A DNA stretch of 58,702 nucleotides from [Clostridium] symbiosum (lineage in GTDB: Bacteria; Bacillota; Clostridia; Lachnospirales; Lachnospiraceae): positions 1-58,702 of the forward strand of contig JAETSN010000021.1 of the NCBI GenBank assembly GCA_021769625.1, read 5' to 3'. The notes under the pieces are model-generated. The model did not search any database. It was not told where the DNA came from and saw nothing but the letters and a program-made list of their open reading frames with translations. Positions 28,466-36,968 of this stretch are shown piece by piece. The translations under genes were made by a program, and so were the position numbers. Position 1 is the first letter of the stretch. Each line of letters begins with the position of its first letter.

Positions 28466-28502
28466 AAAAACCGGAAAAAATATCTGTATTTTCTCCGGTT
28501 TT
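28466..28502 (-). terminator. Terminator after the DUF6465 gene
   Basis: On the minus strand AAAACCGGAGAAAATA...TATTTTTTCCGGTTTTT between the DUF6465 stop and the response-regulator start. Confidence 0.75.
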
Positions 28503-28534
28503 CCTCTTTGCTGTTATTTGATTTTTAAAAACTT

Positions 28535-29008
28535 TTAAATAAAGAAGCTTCCTGTATGTTCGCCGTTGATAACATAATAAGCCTGATTCTCTTCCGGTTT
28601 TACGTAGAGTTCCACACTCTTGAAATCGGAAGCTTTCTGCTTCAGGTCATATTTCCATACATCCTTCGCGATCGTCACCAGTTCTTCTGTCGTGTAGGAC
28701 TTACCGGAGAACTGTACGCTGACGGTTGCTTCAATTTCCTTCTTTGCTGCAGGTTTCTTCGGTGCTGCTTTTTCCGCTGTCTTCTTTACAGTAGCCTTTG
28801 CCTTTTCCGCCACCTTTGCGGTTTCTTTCTTTACCGCTTTCGCTGCAGGTGCCGTTGCCTCTTTTACTGCCTTTGCCGCAGGCGCTGCTGTTTCCTTCAC
28901 TGCCTTTGCCGCAGGCGCTGCAGCTTCCGTTGCTTTCTTCACTGTATCTTTTGCCGTTTCTTTCAGTGTTGTCTTTTTTGCCCCTGTTGTCTTCTTTGTT
29001 TCTTCCAT
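28535..29008 (-). CDS. DUF6465 protein with Lys/Ala-rich histone-like repeats
   Basis: 157 residues from the ATG at 29008 (GAGGTAAGTGTT upstream); earlier in-frame codons lie within the promoter-to-leader region. Residues about 1-95 are Lys/Ala/Thr-rich and contain repeated APAAKAVKE units, resembling histone H1-like tails. The C-terminal 60 residues form a compact domain (VSVQFSGKSYTTEELV, DVWKYDLKQKASDFKSVE, LYVKPEENQAYYVINGE) that I match to DUF6465. DNA binding by the basic half is plausible but unproven. It is monocistronic, with its own promoter and terminator. Confidence 0.82.
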   Translation of the reverse strand: MEETKKTTGAKKTTLKETAKDTVKKATEAAAPAAKAVKETAAPAAKAVKEATAPAAKAVKKETAKVAEKAKATVKKTAEKAAPKKPAAKKEIEATVSVQFSGKSYTTEELVTIAKDVWKYDLKQKASDFKSVELYVKPEENQAYYVINGEHTGSFFI

Positions 29009-29102
29009 AACACTTACCTCATTCCTGCGCTGCTTGTGTAAATACGATCCGGCAGACAGCGCACCGCCGCAAACCGCTTTCTGAACTTTCCACATCGTTT
29101 CC

Positions 29103-29131
29103 AGTCTATACCACTAAATACCGTTTGTCAA
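29103..29131 (-). promoter_or_regulatory. Sigma-A promoter of the DUF6465 gene
   Basis: On the minus strand TTGACA (29131-29126), 17-base spacer, TAGACT (29108-29103), immediately after the uppP stop. Confidence 0.85.
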
Positions 29132-29133
29132 CG

Positions 29134-29961
29134 TTATTTTAACGTAAAATACAGTAAAACCAGTGCTCCGAGGGCAATTCTGTACCATCCGAACACTTTG
29201 AAGTCATGTTTTCTGATATAACCCATGAGAAAACGGATCACAAGCATCGATACCACAAACGCCACCACCATGCCGACCACCAGGAGCACCAGTTCCGTGC
29301 CGGTAAACGCAAGACCGAACTTCAGAACCTTCAACAGGCTGGCGCCAAACATCACCGGAATGGCAAGGAAAAACGTAAACTCCGCCGCCACGGTTCTCGA
29401 TACCCCGATGAGCAGCGCCCCCACGATCGTGGCTCCGGAGCGGGAGGTTCCCGGAAAAACAGCCGCGATCAGCTGGAACACACCGATCAGCGCCGCAGTC
29501 TGCCAGGTGATCTCCTTTAACTTTGTGATCCTCGGCGTCATATTTTTATTTTTGTTCTCAATGATGATAAAGGCAACGCCGAATACGATCAGCGCGATCG
29601 CCACACACCAGGGATTATAGAAAAGTTCATCCAGCTTATCGTCAAAGAGCACGCCCACGATCGCCGCCGGAACACAGGCTACCATGATCTTCAGCCACAG
29701 CATGATGATATCCGTCTTCACATAAAATCTGCCGCTTTTTTTCTTTCTGCCAAAAGGCCATATCTTTTTCCAGAACAGCAGCACCACCGCCATGATGGCG
29801 CCCAACTGGATGACCACCAGAAACAGGCTCCAGAATTCTTCCGATACGTTCATCTTCACAAACTCTTCCACCAGGATCATATGTCCTGTGCTGCTGATCG
29901 GAAGCCACTCCGTGATCCCCTCAACAATGCCGAATAGTACGGCTTTTAAAATGTCCAACAT
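29134..29961 (-). CDS. uppP: Undecaprenyl-diphosphatase UppP (BacA)
   Basis: 275 residues from the ATG at 29961 (AAAGGAG eight bases upstream). Hallmarks are GIVEGITEWLPISSTGHM near the N terminus and PGTSRSGATIVGALL in the middle, the two halves of the active site, within an eight-segment membrane protein. It recycles the lipid carrier for peptidoglycan and confers bacitracin resistance in known members. Palindrome A2 lies directly upstream. Confidence 0.96.
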   Translation of the reverse strand: MLDILKAVLFGIVEGITEWLPISSTGHMILVEEFVKMNVSEEFWSLFLVVIQLGAIMAVVLLFWKKIWPFGRKKKSGRFYVKTDIIMLWLKIMVACVPAAIVGVLFDDKLDELFYNPWCVAIALIVFGVAFIIIENKNKNMTPRITKLKEITWQTAALIGVFQLIAAVFPGTSRSGATIVGALLIGVSRTVAAEFTFFLAIPVMFGASLLKVLKFGLAFTGTELVLLVVGMVVAFVVSMLVIRFLMGYIRKHDFKVFGWYRIALGALVLLYFTLK

Positions 29962-29979
29962 TATTTTTGCTCCTTTTAC

Positions 29980-30109
29980 GCCCGAATGAAAATATCCCCT
30001 GCGCAACACGCTCTCGCTCCGGGCTAAACGCAGCGGATGCTAAGCTCGAAAATACCTCGCTAAGCACCGGCGTTTAGCAGGGTTGCTCAGGGGATATTTT
30101 CATTCGGGC
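29980..30109 (+). repeat. Family A palindromic element, copy A2
   Basis: 130-bp palindrome with 28-bp outer arms (one mismatch) starting GCCCGAATGAAAATATCCCC. The core is CGCTCTCGCTCC, then GCTAAACGCAGCGG...CCGGCGTTTAGC. It has no nested tip hairpin. It lies between the aminotransferase gene and uppP, in tandem with A3 but in opposite orientation. The 47 bases between A2 and A3 show nothing recognisable. Confidence 0.8.
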
Positions 30110-30156
30110 TGGTTATAGTTTTAATCCAGTTTCTCAATTGCTTATCCAATGTCTTT

Positions 30157-30333
30157 AAGTCAGCACCTCAGTCAGCAGGCAAGAACATAAAATACTTAAG
30201 GGGCCCTTTGAAAAACGCCGGCACTTAGCGAGGTATTTCACGAGCTTAGTGTCCGCTGCGTTTTTCACAGAGCGCGAGCGTGGCGACGAAGTATTTTATG
30301 TTCTTGCCTGCGTCCGCCGCCATTAACTGACTT
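30157..30333 (-). repeat. Family A palindromic element, copy A3
   Basis: Palindrome with 23-bp perfect arms (30175-30197, 30289-30311) beginning GCAGGCAAG and an outer 7-bp pair AAGTCAG/CTGACTT. The core on the minus strand is CGCTCGCGCTC, then AAAAACGCAGCGG...CCGGCGTTTTT. It is the closest relative of A4, from which it differs by paired changes in the arms. It ends eight bases before the aminotransferase stop codon. Confidence 0.8.
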
Positions 30334-30340
30334 TAATAAG

Positions 30341-31528
30341 TCATCTATATTCCTGCTCCACAAATTTCCTGAGCGCCGGCAGGGAGCGTTCCACTTTCTC
30401 TGTGTCGATGCAGTACGCCATGCGGAAGAAGCCGGGGCAGCCGAAGGTATCGCTGGGCACAAGGATCAGATCGTATTTTAAGGCCTTATTGCAGAATGCC
30501 ACGGCATCCTCCTCCAGTGCCTTCGGGAAAATGTAAAAGGTTCCGCCGGGTTTTGTGCAGGTGAAGCCCAGGTCTGTCAGTTCCTTATATAATATCTTCA
30601 TGTTTGTCTCATAGACCGACAGATCCGCCGTCAGATCTAAGGTTTCCGCCACCGCAAGCTGCATGATGGAAGTGGGACAGTTGTGTCCTGTGCCTCTGGA
30701 AATCTGACCGCACATCTCCACGATGGCCGCCGCCTCCGGGCATGCGGGATTGACCGCCACATAACCGATACGGGCACCCGGCAGGGAGAGGGACTTTGAG
30801 AAGGAATAACAGGTTAAAGTATCCTCATAATATTTTGCAACGTAGGGGGCGTCCACCCCTTCAAATAAGATCTCACGGTAAGGTTCATCCGAGATCAGAT
30901 AGATCTTGTGGCCGTATTCCTTGGATTTCTCCTTCAGGAGCCCAGCCAGCTTTTGTATGGTTTCCGTAGAGTACACCGCCCCGGAAGGGTTATTCGGCGT
31001 ATTGATCAGTACCGCCATCACTTTTTCCGTAAGCATCCCGGCAAAGGCTTCAAAATTGATCTGAAAGTTCTCCGTGTCCGCCGGCACCACTTTCAGCTTT
31101 GCCCCTGTCAGGTTGATATACGGGCCATATTCCGGAAAGTAAGGCGCAAAAGTCAGTACCTCATCCCCCGGCTCCGCAACACAGCGCACCGCATGGGCGA
31201 TGGCTCCCGCCGCTCCCGAAGTCGGAAAAATATGTTCCGCCCGGTAGGGCATGCCAAAGCGCCGCTCTAAAGACGCAGCGATCTTTTCCTTCACGGAGGG
31301 GATGCCCAGGCTGGGACTGTAACCGTGCAGCTCCATCGAATTTTTATCCTGCAGCAGACGGATCATCACATCCGTAAATTCCTGCGGTACGGGAACGGAC
31401 GGATTCCCCAGACTGTAATCAAACACATTCTCATATCCGATCTCCTTTCCTCTCGCCGTCGCAAACTCCGAGAGGGACCTGATCACCGACTTGTTATTCA
31501 GCATATCCTTATATTTCTGTACCAGCAT
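30341..31528 (-). CDS. Class I/II pyridoxal-phosphate aminotransferase
   Basis: 395 residues from the ATG at 31528 (GAGGAATATAAT upstream). The fold-type I signature is complete: NTPNNPSGAVYS for substrate and PLP phosphate contacts, SDEPYREI with the cofactor Asp/Tyr, and CYSFSKSLSLPGARIGYV with the PLP lysine. Relatives are aspartate or broad-specificity aminotransferases; the substrate cannot be assigned. It is separated from the next minus-strand gene by a hairpin repeat. Confidence 0.9.
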   Translation of the reverse strand: MLVQKYKDMLNNKSVIRSLSEFATARGKEIGYENVFDYSLGNPSVPVPQEFTDVMIRLLQDKNSMELHGYSPSLGIPSVKEKIAASLERRFGMPYRAEHIFPTSGAAGAIAHAVRCVAEPGDEVLTFAPYFPEYGPYINLTGAKLKVVPADTENFQINFEAFAGMLTEKVMAVLINTPNNPSGAVYSTETIQKLAGLLKEKSKEYGHKIYLISDEPYREILFEGVDAPYVAKYYEDTLTCYSFSKSLSLPGARIGYVAVNPACPEAAAIVEMCGQISRGTGHNCPTSIMQLAVAETLDLTADLSVYETNMKILYKELTDLGFTCTKPGGTFYIFPKALEEDAVAFCNKALKYDLILVPSDTFGCPGFFRMAYCIDTEKVERSLPALRKFVEQEYR

Positions 31529-31557
31529 ATTATATTCCTCACTTTCCGCATTTATTC

Positions 31558-31612
31558 CCGCGAGCAACGAGCCAAGTGACTGCCTGCAGGCATTTGGCGA
31601 CTGCCGCGAGGG
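31558..31612 (+). repeat. Short intergenic hairpin repeat
   Basis: Contains GCCAA...TTGGC flanking the self-complementary GCCTGCAGGC, bracketed by a direct repeat CCGCGAG. It sits in the 100-base gap upstream of the aminotransferase. It is unlike families A and B; only one copy is in this window. Confidence 0.5.
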
Positions 31613-31631
31613 TCAATCTCATAGGAAATTC

Positions 31632-32321
31632 CTAATCAGTATACACCCTTTTGGCATCCCACGCCACAAAAATTATCATGCAGACCGCCAGCGCCGCCCC
31701 GAAGGGCATATCCGCATCATAATGCCGCAGAAATGCCATCCTCCGGCAGATAAACGAAGCTGCCCAGAGAAGCGCTCCCGCGAGCAGCAGCATTTCCGAC
31801 GCTCTTTTCCTTTCCCTTCCCTTATTCCAAAACACAAACCACAACACACCCACAAGAGGCAGGCACCGCATAACTGTGTGGAATATCTTCCCCAGAGTCG
31901 TCCGCTCCGTTTCTATATAATAAAAAAACTGATTCTGCAAAAACTCCTGTCTCAGATATAAAAGCCTGCCAAGATCATCGGAAAACAGAAAAACCGCTGC
32001 CGTCAACCCCAAAATACCCACGGCCATTTTTGCAGCGACGCTGTCCTTCCCAGATAATGACACACATGTCACAAAAAAGCCGCTTCCCGCCAGCACTTTC
32101 CCAAGCAGGCAGATCTTCTCTGCCGTCTTAAGCCCCGCCATGGCGGTCTCCTGCAGATAAAGTCCATAGCCCGTCTCCATCAGGAAAATCCCGAGGAGCA
32201 CCGCCAGCACCGGCATACAGTATTTTTCCGCCCGCAGCCCGCCGTCCGCAGCCGCAAGATACAGGCAGACACCGGATACAAGGATGCAGGCGATCTGAAA
32301 ACACATAATATAAAGATACAT
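31632..32321 (-). CDS. Small multi-spanning membrane protein (7TM sensor-like)
   Basis: 229 residues with about seven hydrophobic segments (near 5-24, 37-52, 70-88, 96-112, 147-163, 176-193 and 205-222) and short loops. The spacing resembles the N-terminal 7TM domain found on some histidine kinases, but no kinase follows: the protein ends shortly after the last segment. I do not recognise a named family with certainty. The gene lies eight bases after glpK on the same strand, so it is probably co-transcribed with it. Confidence 0.7.
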   Translation of the reverse strand: MYLYIMCFQIACILVSGVCLYLAAADGGLRAEKYCMPVLAVLLGIFLMETGYGLYLQETAMAGLKTAEKICLLGKVLAGSGFFVTCVSLSGKDSVAAKMAVGILGLTAAVFLFSDDLGRLLYLRQEFLQNQFFYYIETERTTLGKIFHTVMRCLPLVGVLWFVFWNKGRERKRASEMLLLAGALLWAASFICRRMAFLRHYDADMPFGAALAVCMIIFVAWDAKRVYTD

Positions 32322-32328
32322 TTTTTAC

Positions 32329-33988
<1,660 letters not shown>

Positions 33989-34013
33989 ATTTTTTCAGGG
34001 GGATCATTGAGTT

Positions 34014-34802
34014 ATGCTTCGATTTTTATACGTTATCCTATTAAACTGCTGGAAAGGCCCTTATATCATACCCATGATGCGGTATAGGGCGAACCGTCCC
34101 GCAAGATATACGCTCGAAGAGCGATACGCCTATGCCAAATGGGTCGTACACCAGATGCAGCACACCGGCAGGATCACCACCAGAGCCTACGGCCTGGAAA
34201 ACCTGCCCAAGAAAAACGGATATGTGATGTATTCCAACCATCAGGGGAAATATGATGCGCTGGGCATCGTGGATATGCACGAACGCCCCTGCAGCATCGT
34301 TATGGACGAAGCCCGCTCCCATGTGATGCTGACGGCACAGTTTATCGATCTTCTCGAGAGCAAGCGCCTTGTGCTTGAAGATGTGCGCCAGAACCTCAAG
34401 ATCATGAAAGAGATCACACGCGAGATCAGGGAAGACTCCAAAAACTATCTGATCTTTCCCGAAGGCGGTTACACCGATAACCACAATATGGTCTGTGAAT
34501 TTAAAGGCGGTTCTTTTAAGTGCGCGCAAAGAGCCAAAGCCCCTATCGTCCCCGTTGCCGTTGTCAATTCCTGGAAAGTATTTGAAAGCAAAGGACTCGG
34601 TCCCGTGGAGACACAGGTGCATTTTCTGCCACCTTTATATTATGAAGAATATAAAAATATGAACACAAACGAAATCGCCGCCACCGTGCAGTCGAGGATC
34701 CAGCAGGCGATCCTCGACAATCTGACAGGGAAAGACCTGGAAGTGCTGCAAAAACAGCTCGCCGAACGGGAAATATCCGAAAGTACTTTACCGCAGAAAT
34801 AA
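34014..34802 (+). CDS. PlsC-type 1-acylglycerol-3-phosphate acyltransferase
   Basis: 262 residues. The acyltransferase block I is NHQGKYD (HX4D), and block III is FPEGGYT; VPVAVVNSWK follows as block IV. An N-terminal hydrophobic stretch suggests peripheral or membrane association. It probably acylates lysophosphatidic acid in phospholipid synthesis; acyl donor and precise acceptor are not evident. It has its own promoter. The AGGGGG site lies 11 bases before the ATG, slightly far. Confidence 0.88.
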   Translation: MLRFLYVILLNCWKGPYIIPMMRYRANRPARYTLEERYAYAKWVVHQMQHTGRITTRAYGLENLPKKNGYVMYSNHQGKYDALGIVDMHERPCSIVMDEARSHVMLTAQFIDLLESKRLVLEDVRQNLKIMKEITREIREDSKNYLIFPEGGYTDNHNMVCEFKGGSFKCAQRAKAPIVPVAVVNSWKVFESKGLGPVETQVHFLPPLYYEEYKNMNTNEIAATVQSRIQQAILDNLTGKDLEVLQKQLAEREISESTLPQK

Positions 34803-34867
34803 TTTTTCTTATCTGTTTGAAAAAGGAAACTATTGTCATCAATGCCACTAAGTTAACACCTCAGCCA

Positions 34868-35034
34868 GCGGGTAAGAACATAAAATACTTAAGGAGCCCT
34901 TTGAAAAACGTCGGCACTTAGGCCAATGTGAAATTTAAAAGCAAAATTTCACATGTATTTTAGCGCCTTATGTGTCCGCTACGTTTTTCACAGAGCGCAA
35001 GCGTGGCGACGAAGTATTTTATGTTCTTACCCGC
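34868..35034 (-). repeat. Family A palindromic element, copy A4
   Basis: 167-bp palindrome with 23-bp perfect arms beginning GCGGGTAAG. Compared with A3 two arm positions differ, and both are compensated in the opposite arm. The core carries AAAAACGTAGCGG...CCGACGTTTTT. It has the nested ATGTGAAATTT/AAATTTCACAT tip hairpin (34925-34954) at the same internal position as A1. It occupies most of the 414-base gap between the acyltransferase and the ABC exporter; the rest is AT-rich promoter sequence. Confidence 0.8.
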
Positions 35035-35097
35035 GTCCGCTGCCATCAACCACAACCAAATTTTGTAAAATTTTAGAATTATCTTATTTTTTCTTCA

Positions 35098-35125
35098 TTG
35101 ATTTATCACAGTTTTGGAATATAAT
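35098..35125 (+). promoter_or_regulatory. Probable promoter of the ABC exporter operon
   Basis: TTGATT (35098-35103), 16-base spacer, TATAAT (35120-35125), about 90 bases before the ATG. Confidence 0.55.
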
Positions 35126-35216
35126 AGCTACTATTACTCAAAATCAAGTATTTTACATATGATATGTATCAATCCGTACTTGACGCAAATCATTTTTTTC
35201 AGAAACGAGGCATTTT

Positions 35217-36968
35217 ATGATCAAAACATTAGCTGCACAGGTGAAGCAGTATAAGCTCCCTTCTCTTTTAACGCCCTTTTTTATGGCGCTGGAAGTCGTT
35301 GTGGATATCCTGCTTCCCAAAACAATGGGCCTGCTGATCGATAAAGGCATTCAGACCGGCAGCCTTCCGGACATTTTCCGCTACGGCGGATATATGCTCC
35401 TGCTCGCCTTCTTCGGCCTTGTATTCGGCGTGCTGGCAGGCAAATACGCGGCGCAGGCATCCTCCGGCTTCGCCTGCAATGTAAGGGATGCCATGTATAC
35501 CAACATCCAGAAATTTTCTTTTTCCAATATCGACAAGTTCAGCACGGCGGGACTGATCACCAGGCTGACAACGGATGTGACCAACCTGCAGAACGCCTAC
35601 CAGATGATCATCCGCATGTGCTTCAGGGCGCCGCTCACTTTGATCTTTTCACTGGTGATGGCTTTTTCCATCAGCACCAGGCTCAGCATGGTCTTTGTCG
35701 TCGCTCTGGCGATCCTGGTTGTCTGCTTAAGCCTCATTATTTCCAGAGCTATGAAATACTTTAATGAAGTCTTTGAAAAATATGACGATTTAAATGCCAG
35801 CATACAGGAAAACGTATCGGCGATCCGCGTCGTCAAAGCCTTTGTCCGGGAGGACTATGAAAACGAAAAATTTAAGGCGGCGGCCGGCGGCATCTATAAA
35901 ATGTTTGTCAAAGCGGAAAGCGTTGTGGCAAACAACGGGCCTGTCATGATGCTGGCCGTCTATTCCTGTATGCTCTCCCTCTCCTGGCTGGCAGCACAGA
36001 TGATCACCGCAGGAAGCCTGACCACCGGGGAACTGACCACCCTGTTCTCCTACGTCATGTCGATCCTGATGAGCCTGATGATGCTCTCCATGATCTTCGT
36101 CATGCTGACCCTTGCAGCCGCCAGCGCACGGCGTGTGGTGGAAGTGCTGAACGAGAAACCTGACCTTGTCAGTCCTGAAAACGCCGTGACAGAAGTTGCG
36201 GACGGCAGTGTGGATTTTGAAAACGTGTTTTTCTCCTACCATAAAAATTCATCCGAACCGGTGCTGAACAATATCAACCTGCATATTCACGCCGGGGAGA
36301 CCATCGGCATCATCGGCGGGACCGGTTCCGCCAAATCCAGCCTTGTGAACCTGATCAGCAGGCTCTATGATGTATCGAAAGGCTGCGTAAAAGTCGGCGG
36401 CAGGGATGTGCGGGAGTATGACCTTGACACGCTGCGCAATGAGGTTTCCGTTGTTCTGCAGAAAAACGTGCTGTTTTCCGGCACGATCCTCGAGAACCTG
36501 CGCTGGGGCGATAAGGAGGCTTCACTGGAAGAATGTATCCGCGTCTGCCGGCTCGCCTGTGCGGATGACTTTATCGAACAGTTTCCCGACAAATATGACA
36601 CATACATTGAGCAGGGAGGCACCAATGTTTCCGGCGGTCAGAAACAGCGCCTCTGCATCGCCCGCGCCCTGCTGAAAAAACCGAAAATACTGATTCTGGA
36701 CGATTCCACCTCCGCCGTGGATACGGCCACAGATGCCCGCATCCGAAAAGCTTTCCGGGAGGAGATCCCGGATACCACAAAATTTATCATCGCCCAGCGT
36801 ATTTCCAGCATTCAGGATGCCGATCGTATTATCGTTCTGGAAGACGGCGCCATAGACGGTTTTGATACCCACGAAAATCTGCTTGAAAACAACGAGATCT
36901 ACCGTGAAGTCTATGAAAGCCAGACAAAGGGCGGCGGAGATTTTGACCAGAAGGGAGGTGCTTTATAA
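35217..36968 (+). CDS. ABC exporter half-transporter, degenerate-site subunit
   Basis: 583 residues: six-helix exporter domain, then ATPase. Walker A GGTGSAKSSL and signature VSGGQKQRLC are intact. Walker B LILDDSTSAVD has Asp in place of the catalytic Glu, and AQRISSI replaces the usual AHR. This is the pattern of the non-catalytic partner in heterodimeric exporters (TM287/288, BmrCD). The next gene overlaps by one base and supplies the canonical site. Substrate unknown; multidrug or lipid export is typical. Confidence 0.92.
   Translation: MIKTLAAQVKQYKLPSLLTPFFMALEVVVDILLPKTMGLLIDKGIQTGSLPDIFRYGGYMLLLAFFGLVFGVLAGKYAAQASSGFACNVRDAMYTNIQKFSFSNIDKFSTAGLITRLTTDVTNLQNAYQMIIRMCFRAPLTLIFSLVMAFSISTRLSMVFVVALAILVVCLSLIISRAMKYFNEVFEKYDDLNASIQENVSAIRVVKAFVREDYENEKFKAAAGGIYKMFVKAESVVANNGPVMMLAVYSCMLSLSWLAAQMITAGSLTTGELTTLFSYVMSILMSLMMLSMIFVMLTLAAASARRVVEVLNEKPDLVSPENAVTEVADGSVDFENVFFSYHKNSSEPVLNNINLHIHAGETIGIIGGTGSAKSSLVNLISRLYDVSKGCVKVGGRDVREYDLDTLRNEVSVVLQKNVLFSGTILENLRWGDKEASLEECIRVCRLACADDFIEQFPDKYDTYIEQGGTNVSGGQKQRLCIARALLKKPKILILDDSTSAVDTATDARIRKAFREEIPDTTKFIIAQRISSIQDADRIIVLEDGAIDGFDTHENLLENNEIYREVYESQTKGGGDFDQKGGAL

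Noticed and set aside
29980..30333. Family A elements as integron attC sites or CRISPR
   Set aside because: No GTTRRRY-type core sites, no integrase gene, and no regular direct repeats with spacers.
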